A model generated the notes under the pieces. It was not told where the DNA came from and searched no databases. It saw only the letters and a list, made by a program, of their open reading frames with translations. Positions 44,755 through 54,588 of a stretch of 64,000 bases of DNA are shown here, in pieces (position 1 is the first letter of the stretch; each line of letters begins with the position of its first letter). The translations under genes were made by a program, and so were the position numbers. Source of the stretch: CAVTHW01 sp963734625 (lineage in GTDB: Bacteria > Acidobacteriota > Terriglobia > Bryobacterales > Bryobacteraceae); contig CAVTHW010000003.1 of assembly GCA_963734625.1 (NCBI GenBank), positions 496,001-560,000 on the forward strand, read 5' to 3'.

Positions 44755-47300
44755 CCGATTTCCCTGGCGCACCGCGTTCAAGATCGCCTGGCGCGAATCG
44801 CGCTCCTCGCCGGCCAAATTCCTGTTCGTCATTCTGGCCGTCGCGGTGGGAGTCGGAGCCCTGACCGGCGTCCGCAGTTTCAGCCGAGCCTTCCGCAGCA
44901 TGCTGGTCCGCGAGGCGCGTACGCTGATGGCCGCGGATCTTACGGTGCGCGTCTTCTCTCCGGCCACGCCCCCGCAAATTGCCGCCATGCAAGAGCTCGA
45001 GAAGCGCGGAGTGCGGCGCACGCAGGTGACCGAGACGGTCTCCATGGTGTCTTCCTCCAGCGTCCCGGACCCGTTGTTGGTCGCAGTCAAGGCCGTCGAC
45101 CCTTCGGTCTTCCCATTCTATGGAACGGTGCGGCTCGATCCGCCTGGCGCTCTTTCGGAGAAGCTGACCGATGACGCAGTGGCCGTGTCGGCCGACCTGC
45201 TCATGCGCCTGCGCGTGGGGGCCGGCGGCCTGGTGAAGGTTGGTGGCCAGGACTTCCGCGTGGCTGGAACGGTGGTCGAAGAGCCCGACCGCATGACCGG
45301 GACGATCAACGTCGGCCCCCGGCTGCTCATAAGCCGCAAGGGACTGGATCGCGCCGGACTGATCAGCGTTGGCAGCCGCGCCTCCGAGCGTTACCTGTTC
45401 CGTCTGCCCGCCTCAGGCATAACCGTGGCCGAAGTGCGCGATGCGCTGCGCAAGGTTTTCCCGCAGGCTCGGATCGTCGACTTCCGGGAGAGTCATCCGC
45501 TGATCACGCACGGCCTCGACGATGCCACCACCTTCTTGAGCCTGGTCAGCTTGATCGCCATGATCGTGGGCGCGTTGGGTGTAGCGACGGCGATGCAGTC
45601 CCATCTCGAGCAGAAGATGGATTCGATCGCGGTCATGAAATCCATCGGCGGCCGCTCGAGCCAGATTCTGCGGATCTACATCTTGCAGACCGCGATGCTC
45701 GGTGCGGCCGGAAGCCTGCTGGGCATCATTATGGGCTGGGGAGTGGAGCGGGTTTTCCCATTTCTGATAGCGCGCTACTTCACGATTCAGACCGAGATCC
45801 GGTTCGACCCGGTTCCCGCCATCCAGGGGCTGCTCACGGGTCTGGCGGTGACGCTGCTCTTCACGCTTCCACCCTTGCTGCGCATCCGTCTGATCCGGCC
45901 CACGGTCATCTTCCGCCGCGACGCTCCGGAGGCGCGGCCGGGCTGGCGCGAGAGGCTGCGGACCTCCGGTGTTCCGCTGGCGGCCGCCGGAATCATCCTG
46001 GCGGGAATCGGCTCCATCGTGGCCTGGTTGAGCGAGTCGCTCCGGATTGCGGGAGTATTCGCCGGCGGAGTCGATCGTTTGCGTGATCGCGCTGTCGGGC
46101 GTGGCCTGGGTGCTGTTGAAGGGGCTGAAGGCGCTGCTGCGGACGTACGGCCGGCGGCTGCCGGTTCCCGTCCGCTACGGCATGGCGAACCTGTACCGGC
46201 CGGGCAACCATGCCGGCGTGGTGCTCGTGGCGCTCGGTACCGGCGTCATGTTCACCCTCAGCATCTATCTGCTGCAGCGGTCGGTGCTTCAGCGGATCGT
46301 CCAAAACGCGCCGCCGGGGATGCCCAACGTTTTTCTGATCAATATCACCGAGCGGGAGAAGTCTGGGCTGCTCAAGTTGCTTAATCAGCAGCGCGGGCTG
46401 CTTCAGCCGCCCTTTGTCGTGGGCTCGGCCGAAGCCAGGCTGACCGCCATCAACGGCGTCCCCTTCGCTCCGCCCCGGGATCGGAGAGTTCACCGGTCGT
46501 TCTGGGTGACGTGGGCGGACCGCGTTCCGGACAACACTCAGGTCGTGAAAGGGGAATGGTGGAAGAGCCCGCCACCGCCCGGCCAATTCGCCGTGTCGGT
46601 GGCCGAGGAGGAGGCCGCGCGGCTGGGCATCGAGCCGGGATCGGCGGTGCAGTTCGATGCTTCGGGGCGAAAGCTGGAGGCCCGTGTGGCGGCGATCTAC
46701 CGCACCGAGACGGTCCGGCCGGGTTCCAACATCGAGTTCGTCTTCAGCCCTGGCGCACTGGCCGGCGTCCCCCTGACTTACTACGGCGGCCTGCGCGCCG
46801 AACCTCAGGCCGTGCCGCGGATACAGAGGGCGGCATACGAGCGTTACCCCACCGTGACGGTGATCAACATCGCCGATGTGCTGGAAATCGTCCAGGGTGT
46901 GCTCGATCAGGTCGCATTGGTGACCCGCTTCATCTCCGCCTTCGCCATCCTGGCGGGCGTCGTGATCCTGGCGGCCAGCGTGGCCGGGAGCCGCTTCCGC
47001 CGAATCCGCGAGGTAGCCATCCTGAAGACCGTGGGTGCGACACGGCGGACGGTGGCCAGCATCTTCTCCGTGGAATTCCTGATCCTGGGCGGCGTCGCCG
47101 GCCTGATGGGGAGCCTGCTGGCGACGGGCTTCTCCGCGCTGGCTTTGAAACGTCTGTTCAGCTCGGCGCAGTTTCAGGTCGATTTCCTGCCGAATCTCCT
47201 GGCCATTGTGCTTACCGCGCTGGTGGCCGTGCTGGCCGGCTGGCTGGCCAGCTTCCGGATCCTGGGGAAGAAGCCGCTGGAAGTGCTGAGGGGGGAGTGA
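44747..47300 (+). pseudogene. YbbP-type ABC permease (FtsX/MacB fold), one +1 frameshift
   Basis: From ATG 44747 the first frame encodes a MacB-like permease: first helix FLFVILAVAVGVGALTG, a periplasmic MacB-PCD domain, then two or three helices (LVSLIAMIVGALGVATAMQSHL, VAWLSESLRIAGVFAGG). One extra base at about 46070 shifts the frame. The second frame continues without loss (SIVCVIALSGVAWVLLKGLKALL, a further periplasmic loop, then LVTRFISAFAILAGVVILAASVAG and KTVGATRRTVASIFSVEFLILGG) to a stop at 47300. Length of the repaired protein is about 850 residues, normal for YbbP. Partner of the preceding ATPase. Confidence 0.85.
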
Positions 47301-47308
47301 GAAAGCCA

Positions 47309-47341
47309 GAGCCTGCCGGCGGGTAGGCGGCCGGCAGGCTC
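47309..47341. terminator. 12-bp perfect hairpin between convergent genes
   Basis: GAGCCTGCCGGC (47309-47320) and GCCGGCAGGCTC (47330-47341) pair across 9 bases. It lies 8 bp after the permease stop and 14 bp before the stop of the convergent gene at 47356, the right place for a bidirectional terminator. No T-run follows. The GCCGGC core resembles the REP-like hairpins at 38584 and 40613. Confidence 0.6.
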
Positions 47342-47355
47342 GGCGGAAAATCGAT

Positions 47356-47799
47356 TTACTGACCGCGCGGCGGCGCGATCTCGTTCACATAAGCGATGGC
47401 GTTGGAATCCTGGGCCCCTTTCGCCAGTTCTCGCTCCACCTGCTTGGCCGGCAGTTGCAGTCCTCTATTGCTGTTGCGCACCCGGACAGCCGCGAGGACA
47501 TAGGTGTCACCGTTCCTTTGGAACTCCAGGCTGCCCGTGGCCGGCGCGGCCTTGGCCTGCGCGGGGACGGCGAGCACATGCAAAACAGCCTTCCCGCCAG
47601 TGTGGACAATCTGCATCCATCCGGAACCCGCCTCGACTCTCACCGAGTACTCGCCAGCAGGCAGAATCGTCTGCCCGGCGACAAACTGGAATGGAATATC
47701 AAACCTTCCGGTGGTCTGCGCGTTCGCGGCGGTCAGCGACACGATCGCGAAAGCAGTAACTATCATCAGAACCCTAATCATTCTGGTTGCGTTCTTCAT
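47356..47799 (-). CDS. Small exported beta-rich protein of unknown function
   Basis: The start at 47799 (MKNATRMIRVLMIVTAFAIVSLTAANA) is fixed by AAAGGAG in a good position; 147 residues with a signal peptide. The mature part (GRFDIPFQFVAGQTILPAGEYSVRVEAGSGWMQIV, LEFQRNGDTYVLAAVRV) has the PAGxYxV-type strand pair shared with the IS-split gene near 58 kb. Proteins of this kind are abundant and uncharacterised in Acidobacteria. Confidence 0.75.
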   Translation of the reverse strand: MKNATRMIRVLMIVTAFAIVSLTAANAQTTGRFDIPFQFVAGQTILPAGEYSVRVEAGSGWMQIVHTGGKAVLHVLAVPAQAKAAPATGSLEFQRNGDTYVLAAVRVRNSNRGLQLPAKQVERELAKGAQDSNAIAYVNEIAPPRGQ

Positions 47800-47935
47800 T
47801 TGTTTTCTCCTTTCGGCCACTAGCGCCTAATTCAGAATACGGATGAAGAATACGCATGACAAGCGAAATGCTTTGCCACCAATGAGTTGGCGGCGCATGG
47901 CGAGCTTTGGCGTGGTCTGGCGCTGGATTCTAAAT

Positions 47936-48885
47936 CTAATTGCCGCCGGCCTTCCTCATCACCGCCAGCGTGCTCTCGAGCCCCAGCCTGGCACCCTCCT
48001 CGGGGGGCATCTGCTGGGGAATGCGGCCGAAGGGCTCGGGGCTTATGCCGTCTTCGTACCCGATCTCCTTTAAGGCTTTGAGGAACCCAATCAGATCGAT
48101 CACGCCCTCTCAGGTAACACGCGATTGACCGTGTTAGTTGTCGCGCACGTCCCTGGGGCGCCGTCTTCGCCGAATCGGAAACGTGAACCGTTACGATGCG
48201 GGACTTTCCCGCCTTGAGGATATCGTCCAAAGAGGCGCCGGAATGATACCAGTGCCAGGAATCGAGCAGCAAGCCCAGGTTGGGACCGCACTCACTGGCG
48301 AACTGCAGCATCTCGTTCATGCGCCAGATGAACTCATAAGGGGATGCGGACCGCAACTGCAAGGAGGCGCGAAACTCTAATCCCAGGCGAACATTGTGGC
48401 GCGCCAGAACAGCCCCAACGGCCGTGAAGCGCGCCTTGAGGGTCTTCCACAGTTCGTTTTTGGGAGTCTCGCTGCCGGCCGGCATAACGAACGTCATGCG
48501 ATTGCAGCCGGCGGCGGCGGCGAACCTGGCGGCCTCGTCCAGACCCTCCATGCTCTTCCGGAAGGAGTCTTCATCGCGCGTTGGGGGTCACCGGCAGGCT
48601 GCAGTAGGGGGCCCTTAGCTTGAGGCCGGAAAGGAGCGTGCGCGTGGCGTCCACTCCTTCTTTCATGGCGGCCTGGAGGCTGAGATCCACGCCGCCGTAT
48701 CCGATCTTCGCCCCCAGGCGCCCAAACTCCGGCCAGCCCACCTTCCCACCGGTGAGTGTGCTGTTCAGCGAAACGTACATGCCGGTTGCGGCGGCGTCCG
48801 CGGCGTTCGACAGGCCGAAGGCGACGCCCGAACCCACTGCGGATTTGACGAAGTCTCTTCGGCTGAACGGCGTGCCAAGGATCAC
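47936..48885 (-). pseudogene. Tat-signal sugar phosphate isomerase/epimerase, broken
   Basis: The GTG at 48885 leads VILGTPFSRRDFVKSAVGSGVAFG, a Tat signal, then a xylose-isomerase-like barrel (VGWPEFGRLGAKIGYGGVDLSL, PYCSLPV). One extra base near 48575 shifts the frame. The second frame carries GCNRMTFVMP, LGLEFRASLQLR, LGLLLDSWHWYHSGASLDDI and TVHVSDSA. Near 48150 homology moves frame again, with two stops (after VRDN and after SRVT), before GVIDLIGFLKALKEIGYEDGISPEPFG and the end at 47936. The two stops mean that, unlike other frameshifted genes here, it is probably truly inactive. Confidence 0.78.
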
Positions 48886-48886
48886 G

Positions 48887-49309
48887 TCAGAACCACGTTT
48901 TGCCGCGGTATTCCCGGTATTCGTCACCGAACTTGTCTTCCAGCACTTTGGCCTCTTTGCGCGCGCGAATGATCTGAATCGGCACGATGGCCAGCAGGAG
49001 CAATAGCCAGATGGGCTTGTTGAAAAGCAGAATGAATCCCGAGACGAAGACCGTGCCAAAGACATAGATCGGATTGCGAATCTTCGAGTAGATCCCATGG
49101 GTGACCAGCTTTCTGGCTTTCGCCGAAACCGAGAACGAACTGCCGAGCTGCACTCGCGCCGTTACCCAAACAACGAACGCCGAAACCGAAAGCGCCAGCC
49201 CCAGAGTACTCATCCAGGTCCATGCCTGCCCCCTCAGACGAAGACCGGCGAACGCGATTGCCATGAGGATCGCCGCGCCTTGCAGGACCGCTATCCGCTT
49301 GTGGTTCAC
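48887..49309 (-). CDS. Isoprenylcysteine carboxyl methyltransferase-like membrane protein
   Basis: 140 residues, four hydrophobic segments, and the conserved ICMT/PEMT C-terminal region: KLVTHGIYSKIRNPIYVFG (with the RNPIY-type motif) and RARKEAKVLEDKFGDEYREYRGKTWF (RxxxEExxLxxxFGxxYxxY). Bacterial members methylate small lipid-like or peptide substrates using SAM. Substrate unknown. Its stop lies one base before the GTG of the broken isomerase, so the two formed one operon. Confidence 0.87.
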   Translation of the reverse strand: MNHKRIAVLQGAAILMAIAFAGLRLRGQAWTWMSTLGLALSVSAFVVWVTARVQLGSSFSVSAKARKLVTHGIYSKIRNPIYVFGTVFVSGFILLFNKPIWLLLLLAIVPIQIIRARKEAKVLEDKFGDEYREYRGKTWF

Positions 49310-49322
49310 GGGCCCACACTCT

Positions 49323-51419
49323 CTACTTGGCGCCCACCTCGTTCAGGGCCCTCTCGGTCGCCGCCAGCAGCGCTTCCGGACCGACTGGCGCGCCTGTGGC
49401 TCCCTGCATCCACAGGTCGGGTGCAATGGAACCCTGCCGGGTGACCCGCTCGATTTCGGGACCGATCTTGCCGGCCTTTCGCATGTGCTCCTCCAGTTGG
49501 TGTGCGATGAGGTGCCCGATCGGGTAATCAGGCAAGTAGAGGTTCGAATCGATCATGTGGGAATACACCCCGAGCAGCACCACATCGCGCGTGCCGAACA
49601 GGGGCGTGCAATACCGGTTCCAGGTCCCCGTCGAAATCTGAATCACGGCGCTCTTCAACTCCGCGGGGGTTGCGTTGGGATGATCGTACATCCAGTGCCA
49701 GACCGCCATATCGACCAGCGCTACAGCGGAAATCTCATAGGTCATCCAGAAATCGTTGAGCGTCTTCACCGCCTCATCGCTGGACTCCGCACTGCTCAGT
49801 CCGAGCAGCCCCAGATCGTTGCCTTGGAACACGAACGCCACGGCCTCGGTGAACGCGGTGTTGGGCACGCCGGCCAGGAACCAGTAGTCCACGTCCTTGA
49901 GCGAGAAGGTCTGTTCCACGTTGTGTCCCATCTCGTGTACGGCGATGTTGTAGCCCTTGTAGTCCATGCCGCCGGGGCCGACGCGCGTGCGCAACCGCGA
50001 TGGAGACTGCCGCATTACCGCGCCGCTGGCGTGTCCCGAGCCCCGCGCAGGCTCCACCAGAATATTGCTGGCGAGGTACTTCGCCCGTTCGGGACTGAAC
50101 CCCAACCACTGGAACATGCGCGGCATGTCCTTTTGGTACGCCTCCGCCGTGGGGTATTTCTTGCGCGTGATCTCGTCCAGTTGCGAGCCCGTGTATTTCC
50201 CGCGCGGCTTGAACCCGCTGTACCAGATGTCGAACGGTTCCAGCGGACGGCCCAACCGGCGCCCGATCAGCGCCGCCACCTTCGCCGCCATCGGCGATGT
50301 CAGCACGCGCTCGAACATGTCGCGCACGCGCGCTTCGGGCAATTCCCGGTCTTCATCGAACGAGCGCGCCATGTGGGTGGGAGCCGTGGGCGAGAATGGA
50401 TCGATGCCCCGGATGGCGCGAAATTCGCCCAACAGCATTTCGTAGCGCGTGTTCGGCTCCGGCGCGTTCGTCGCTTCCGTGCCGGCCGCCGGCTGGCGGT
50501 CGGAGTCCTTGACGTCCGACTTCCGCACGACGTTCTTATAAGGATTCCAGTCCACCAGAGGGTTGTTGACGACGGCCTTGGGAATCGTCTGCCGTACGAT
50601 GTGTTCCATCACCAGGGCAATCATTCGCTGCCTTGGCAGGCCGTCCTTCTCCTCGTAGTCGGCTTTGATCTGGTCGCGAAGGTTCCAGTGCGACAGCAGC
50701 CGCATGCCCGCCGGGAATATCCGCCGGCCGTTATCGTCAACGACGTGATGCATCCAGATGTTGTACTCGGCGATGTACTGCTCGGCGCGCGCGGACGCTT
50801 CGGCGATCCCCAGCTTCACTTCGGCTGGCACCCGCCGCCGAAAACGCTGACCCAGGCGAGCCTCGGCCCATTGACGCCGGCTCCACTGGGGGCCGTTCGC
50901 CAGCCTCTCCTCCAGCGTTGTAAGCGGAAAGTTCAGAAGGACCGTGAACGACACCTTGTTGTTGAACAGGTCGTCGGTGACGTGCGCGGCGGGATCGTAG
51001 CCGGCGAAGGTCTCATCGTACGGCATGACCGGCCCGAGATCGAGATCAGTTTGGGTGCGTAGGGCGATGTCGATTTCATGCATGTGGCCATCGAGTTGTT
51101 CAAACAGCCGCTGGCAACGCGTGAACAGAGTGTCGACGGCGGCCTGGTCGCCCGCAAAGTTCTTGCGGGTAAACTCCTCGAACGCGCCAGCGTCCCCGTC
51201 GGTGCTGATCCAGAAGTTGGCGACCTGCTTTAAGCCGCGCTGGATACGAGGACGCTGGGCGGCCCCGTACCTGGCGGCCAATTCCGTCTCCATCTTCGAC
51301 ACCGAATTGTTCACCCATGAAGGGCGACGATTTTCCATTTTAGACTGGCTCCGGCATCCCACCAAGAGGACCGCGGCCACAACCGCGGCCGCCACCATGA
51401 AACGCGACAAACCCAACAT
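49323..51419 (-). CDS. Lipoprotein zinc metallopeptidase (HEMGH, gluzincin-like)
   Basis: 698 residues. MLGLSRFMVAAAVVAAVLLVGCRSQ is a lipoprotein signal with lipobox LVGC. The zinc motif is H495-EMGH, inside GGMDYKGYNIAVHEMGHNVEQTF, and a downstream TEAVAFVFQG supplies a likely third zinc ligand Glu. The large helical N-terminal part, with many basic and aromatic residues, resembles M3-type oligopeptidases in layout. Which peptidase family it belongs to I cannot fix by eye. It is outer-membrane or periplasmic by signal. Separated by 13 bp from the ICMT-like gene on the same strand. Confidence 0.78.
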   Translation of the reverse strand: MLGLSRFMVAAAVVAAVLLVGCRSQSKMENRRPSWVNNSVSKMETELAARYGAAQRPRIQRGLKQVANFWISTDGDAGAFEEFTRKNFAGDQAAVDTLFTRCQRLFEQLDGHMHEIDIALRTQTDLDLGPVMPYDETFAGYDPAAHVTDDLFNNKVSFTVLLNFPLTTLEERLANGPQWSRRQWAEARLGQRFRRRVPAEVKLGIAEASARAEQYIAEYNIWMHHVVDDNGRRIFPAGMRLLSHWNLRDQIKADYEEKDGLPRQRMIALVMEHIVRQTIPKAVVNNPLVDWNPYKNVVRKSDVKDSDRQPAAGTEATNAPEPNTRYEMLLGEFRAIRGIDPFSPTAPTHMARSFDEDRELPEARVRDMFERVLTSPMAAKVAALIGRRLGRPLEPFDIWYSGFKPRGKYTGSQLDEITRKKYPTAEAYQKDMPRMFQWLGFSPERAKYLASNILVEPARGSGHASGAVMRQSPSRLRTRVGPGGMDYKGYNIAVHEMGHNVEQTFSLKDVDYWFLAGVPNTAFTEAVAFVFQGNDLGLLGLSSAESSDEAVKTLNDFWMTYEISAVALVDMAVWHWMYDHPNATPAELKSAVIQISTGTWNRYCTPLFGTRDVVLLGVYSHMIDSNLYLPDYPIGHLIAHQLEEHMRKAGKIGPEIERVTRQGSIAPDLWMQGATGAPVGPEALLAATERALNEVGAK

Positions 51420-51484
51420 GGGCTTACATCCTCCCTCCCTAGATTTTCCCCCGCCGCAACCCGCCCTGTCACCCGTGGGGCAGA

Positions 51485-52134
51485 TTGCTATGCTGGAAAG
51501 CTGCGGATTTGTCCAAGAGCTACTTGCCGGCGCTGGCGAGAATTCACTCCAGGCCCGCGCTGGTGTTGAACGACATTGCGGCCCCCGATCCGCCGCAGGT
51601 CGCCGTGCTGAAGGCCTATCAATCGCCGGAGGAAATGTGGAGCGTGCGCGCGAAACTGACCAGGGATAAGGGGCTCGAAGCGGCGACGGACGCCTGGCAG
51701 GCCGGCCAGGAGAGGCCCTTCGAGACCCTGGCCAGCGCCCATCTCGAAGCTGCCGGCTATTCGCCGGAGTTGGCGCCGCTTAATCCCCAGCCCGCAACGC
51801 CGCGCATTTTCGAGATGCGCGTCTATCACGCCAACACCGCTCGCGGGCACCGGGGACTCCACGAGCGATTTGAAGCCGCTGAAGTCAAGATTCTCACCAA
51901 CTGCGGAGCTACCCCATCCTGTTTTCCTAGACGCTCGCCGGAAACGATATGCCGAACCTCACCTGGATGATCGCGTTTGCGGACGCGGCGGCCCGCGATA
52001 AGTTCTCCAAGGCTTTCAGCGCGAATCCGGAGTGGGCCAAACTGCGGGCGCAATCAATGGAACGCTACGGCCAGATCCCGAACTCCCGGAAGATCACTCT
52101 GTTTCAGGCGGCGTCCTATTCAGCGATCCGCTAA
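51485..52134 (+). pseudogene. NIPSNAP-family protein, frameshifted
   Basis: The first frame has an ATG at 51485 and shows one alpha/beta NIPSNAP-like half (LNDIAAPDPPQVAVLKAYQSPEEM, RPFETLASAHLEAAG) and the second domain's start (RIFEMRVYHANTARGHRGLHERFEAAEVKILTNCG). A base is missing near 51912. The other frame resumes with ILFS, then TAG, then TLAGNDMPNLTWMIAFADAAARDKFSKAF, and ends at 52134. The lost base and stop make it a pseudogene. Its last 31 codons lie in the 112-bp direct repeat. Confidence 0.72.
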
Positions 52135-52153
52135 CCCCGGCAGCGGTCGACGC
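52042..52153. repeat. 112-bp direct repeat, copy 1
   Basis: Identical base for base to 58422-58533 (offset 6380). It contains the end of the NIPSNAP pseudogene and 19 bp beyond. Flanks differ immediately on both sides. Confidence 0.95.
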
Positions 52154-52255
52154 TCGCCCCAGGTTCCACTTCTCGGATGGGCTCCCCGTGGAATTGCTTG
52201 AAAACAAATAATATCCCGTAACATCTCGAAACCTCGGTTCGTCATTTCTCCTGGA

Positions 52256-54343
52256 ATGATCGTGCCTAGTGCCGACCAATCGAACGAGCCCTCAGGAAAC
52301 GGCAACTCGGTCATCAGGTTCAGCGTGTTTGCGGCGAACATTCGAACCGGTGAACTTCGCAAGAACGGAACTCGCATCAGGCTCGCCGACCAGCCTTTCC
52401 GTATCCTGGTCGCCCTGCTGCAGCGCCCTGGCGAGTTGGTAACTCGCGACGAACTTCGACAACTGATTTGGGGTGATGACGTCGCCGGGGATTTTGAGCA
52501 GGGGCTGAATCGCTCGGTGAACAAGGTCCGGGAGGCCCTATGCGATACCGCTGTGAATCCACGTCACGTGGAAACGCTCCCCGGTCGGGGATATCGATTT
52601 ATTGGGTCGATTGAGCCCTCAACGCCTGTCGGCGTTCGCCAGCCGTACTATCGCAGGTGGAAGGCGGTGCTTACAATTGCCGGGCTCTTCATCGCCGGGG
52701 GCGGATTTTTCGCGTGGCACTTCAGGCCACCTTCGATTCCTCCGATACGCTGGCGGAAGCTCACCACCGATAACTACAGCAAAGTCCCGCCCGTTCTGAC
52801 GGATGGCAGCCGTCTCTATTTTCTGGCCGGCTACAAAGGCGAACAATTCATCGTGCAGGTGAGTACCGGTGGTGGCCAACCGATGAAACTTCCAATCACA
52901 CTACCAGGACCCAACTGCACTCTCCAAGATCTCTCGCCGGATGGCGAGGAGTTGCTCCTCACTGCGGCCGCGAGCGTCGGACGTTCGAGGCTCTGGCCGC
53001 TTTGGAGCCTCCGGATCGCGGACGGTACCGCGAGGAGGGTCGGGGGCATTTTGGCGACGTCCGCTGCATACGCTCCGGACGGAAGCCAGATCGCGTATTC
53101 CACCGAAGGTGAATTGTATGTGACGCCGCGTAGTGGCGCATCGCCTCACCGATTGATCGAGTTCAAGGACAGTCTCGTCAGCTCCGTTTCCTGGTCGCCG
53201 GACGGGCGCCACATCCGATTTTCGCGACGAAACCCGCTCTCATCACAGTCGGCGGGGTGGGATGTTCGGACCGATGGGAGCGGACTGCAACGCCTGGCGC
53301 CAGGCTGGAATGCCGCGACCTTTGTGCCGGCAGGATGGATGTCCGATGGGAAACTCGGGATCTTCGCTGCTGCCGGCAACTTTTGGGCCGAACCGGAAGT
53401 TGGAATATTTCGAACGGCTCCGAGGATACCGGAGAAGCTCACCGCGGATGAGCCGGAGTTTGCGAACTCGATTCGCCCGCGTAACAAGCTGAAATTTCAT
53501 GCAATCGGCATTGACCGGTTGGGAGAACTACAACGCTATGACGTAGCTTCGAGAAGATGGGTGGCAGTGCTTGAAGGCATCTCTGCCGAGCAAGCGGAAT
53601 ACTCTCGCGATGGCCGCCGAATTGCCTACGTCAGCTATCCCCAGCGCACCCTTTGGGTACGGCAGGCAGACGGAAATCGTCCGATTCAGTTTACAAGTCC
53701 ACCGATGGTCCCGATGCTTCCCCGATGGTCTCCGGACGGTCTCCACATTGTCTTCTCCGCACAGGAGGCGCCGGACAAACCCATGCGGACGTACATTGTG
53801 GACACTGAAAGTGGTGCAATCCGTTTGGCCGTTCCAGCCGACCCGGGATCTCAGAGCGATCCCACATGGTCGCCAGATGGAAGGAAGTTGCTGTACGGAG
53901 TGAGCACGAGCAGCGCCCGCGAAGATGTCTACCTTCGGCTCGTCGATTTGGAAAACGGCAAGGTGTCGAAGTTCGATGGGTCCGAGGGCCTGTTCAGTCC
54001 CCGCTGGTCACCCGACGGCAGCATGGTGGCGGCGCTTCGATGGGGGGGAACACGCAACCTGATGCTATATCACTTCCAGGACCATCGCTGGGTGCAATTG
54101 ACCGAACAGCAATGCCGTTGGCCGGCGTGGTCACCGGATGGCAAATCTATTCTCTACGCCACCGGAAGCCTCCTGATGAAATACCGTCTTGGTAGTGCGG
54201 GCGCGGAGGTGCTGACGGAGATGACGGCCGGAGAACTCGGGGGCTTTTCGCGCGGCATTGGCGTGGCTATAGATGGTTCTCCGTTGCGGACGCTGGATCA
54301 TAATAGCCCCCAGGTATACGAGATCGAGTTCGCCAAGCGATAG
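52256..54343 (+). CDS. Winged-helix (OmpR-type) regulator with membrane helix and PD40 propeller
   Basis: 695 residues. Residues 20-120 form an OmpR/CadC-type DNA-binding domain (LADQPFRILVALLQRPGELVTRDELRQLIW, LNRSVNKVREALCD, HVETLPGRGYRFIG). One membrane helix follows (AVLTIAGLFIAGGGFFAWHF, about 136-155). The rest is a PD40/TolB-like propeller with repeats such as LSPDGEELLLTA, WSPDGRHIRFSR, WSPDGLHIVFSA and WSPDGRKLLYG. The architecture is of a one-component membrane regulator that senses outside and binds DNA inside, similar in layout to the kinase at 13794. The start at 52256 keeps the whole helix domain. Confidence 0.9.
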   Translation: MIVPSADQSNEPSGNGNSVIRFSVFAANIRTGELRKNGTRIRLADQPFRILVALLQRPGELVTRDELRQLIWGDDVAGDFEQGLNRSVNKVREALCDTAVNPRHVETLPGRGYRFIGSIEPSTPVGVRQPYYRRWKAVLTIAGLFIAGGGFFAWHFRPPSIPPIRWRKLTTDNYSKVPPVLTDGSRLYFLAGYKGEQFIVQVSTGGGQPMKLPITLPGPNCTLQDLSPDGEELLLTAAASVGRSRLWPLWSLRIADGTARRVGGILATSAAYAPDGSQIAYSTEGELYVTPRSGASPHRLIEFKDSLVSSVSWSPDGRHIRFSRRNPLSSQSAGWDVRTDGSGLQRLAPGWNAATFVPAGWMSDGKLGIFAAAGNFWAEPEVGIFRTAPRIPEKLTADEPEFANSIRPRNKLKFHAIGIDRLGELQRYDVASRRWVAVLEGISAEQAEYSRDGRRIAYVSYPQRTLWVRQADGNRPIQFTSPPMVPMLPRWSPDGLHIVFSAQEAPDKPMRTYIVDTESGAIRLAVPADPGSQSDPTWSPDGRKLLYGVSTSSAREDVYLRLVDLENGKVSKFDGSEGLFSPRWSPDGSMVAALRWGGTRNLMLYHFQDHRWVQLTEQQCRWPAWSPDGKSILYATGSLLMKYRLGSAGAEVLTEMTAGELGGFSRGIGVAIDGSPLRTLDHNSPQVYEIEFAKR

Positions 54344-54588
54344 TGCCTGAATGACTGGAACGTCGTTGCACGGACAGCGTTAGCGCCTGTGATCTTGCGA
54401 GACAATGCCTAGATTCCCGGCAAATTCCCATAAGACTCTACGGCCACCCACGAAGCGCTAGGCTCGTGTCCGCACATTTCGCTCAGTGGAAGAAGAAGCA
54501 GCAGCGGGCCCATCACGAGGCTCCAGCTAATCCAGCTCACGGTCGCTTTGTTCAACGAGTTGGTCTCTGATGCTGCGCAAGGAGACGC
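54344..54588. other. Intergenic region between convergent genes
   Basis: About 245 bp with no recognised gene, terminator or motif. Both flanking genes end here. Confidence 0.4.

Noticed and set aside
49101..51062. 653-codon plus-strand open frame
   Set aside because: It lies opposite the lipoprotein metallopeptidase gene, whose frame has the signal, zinc motif and natural ends. The plus-strand translation is Arg/His/Val-rich with no motif, as expected for a shadow in GC-rich DNA.
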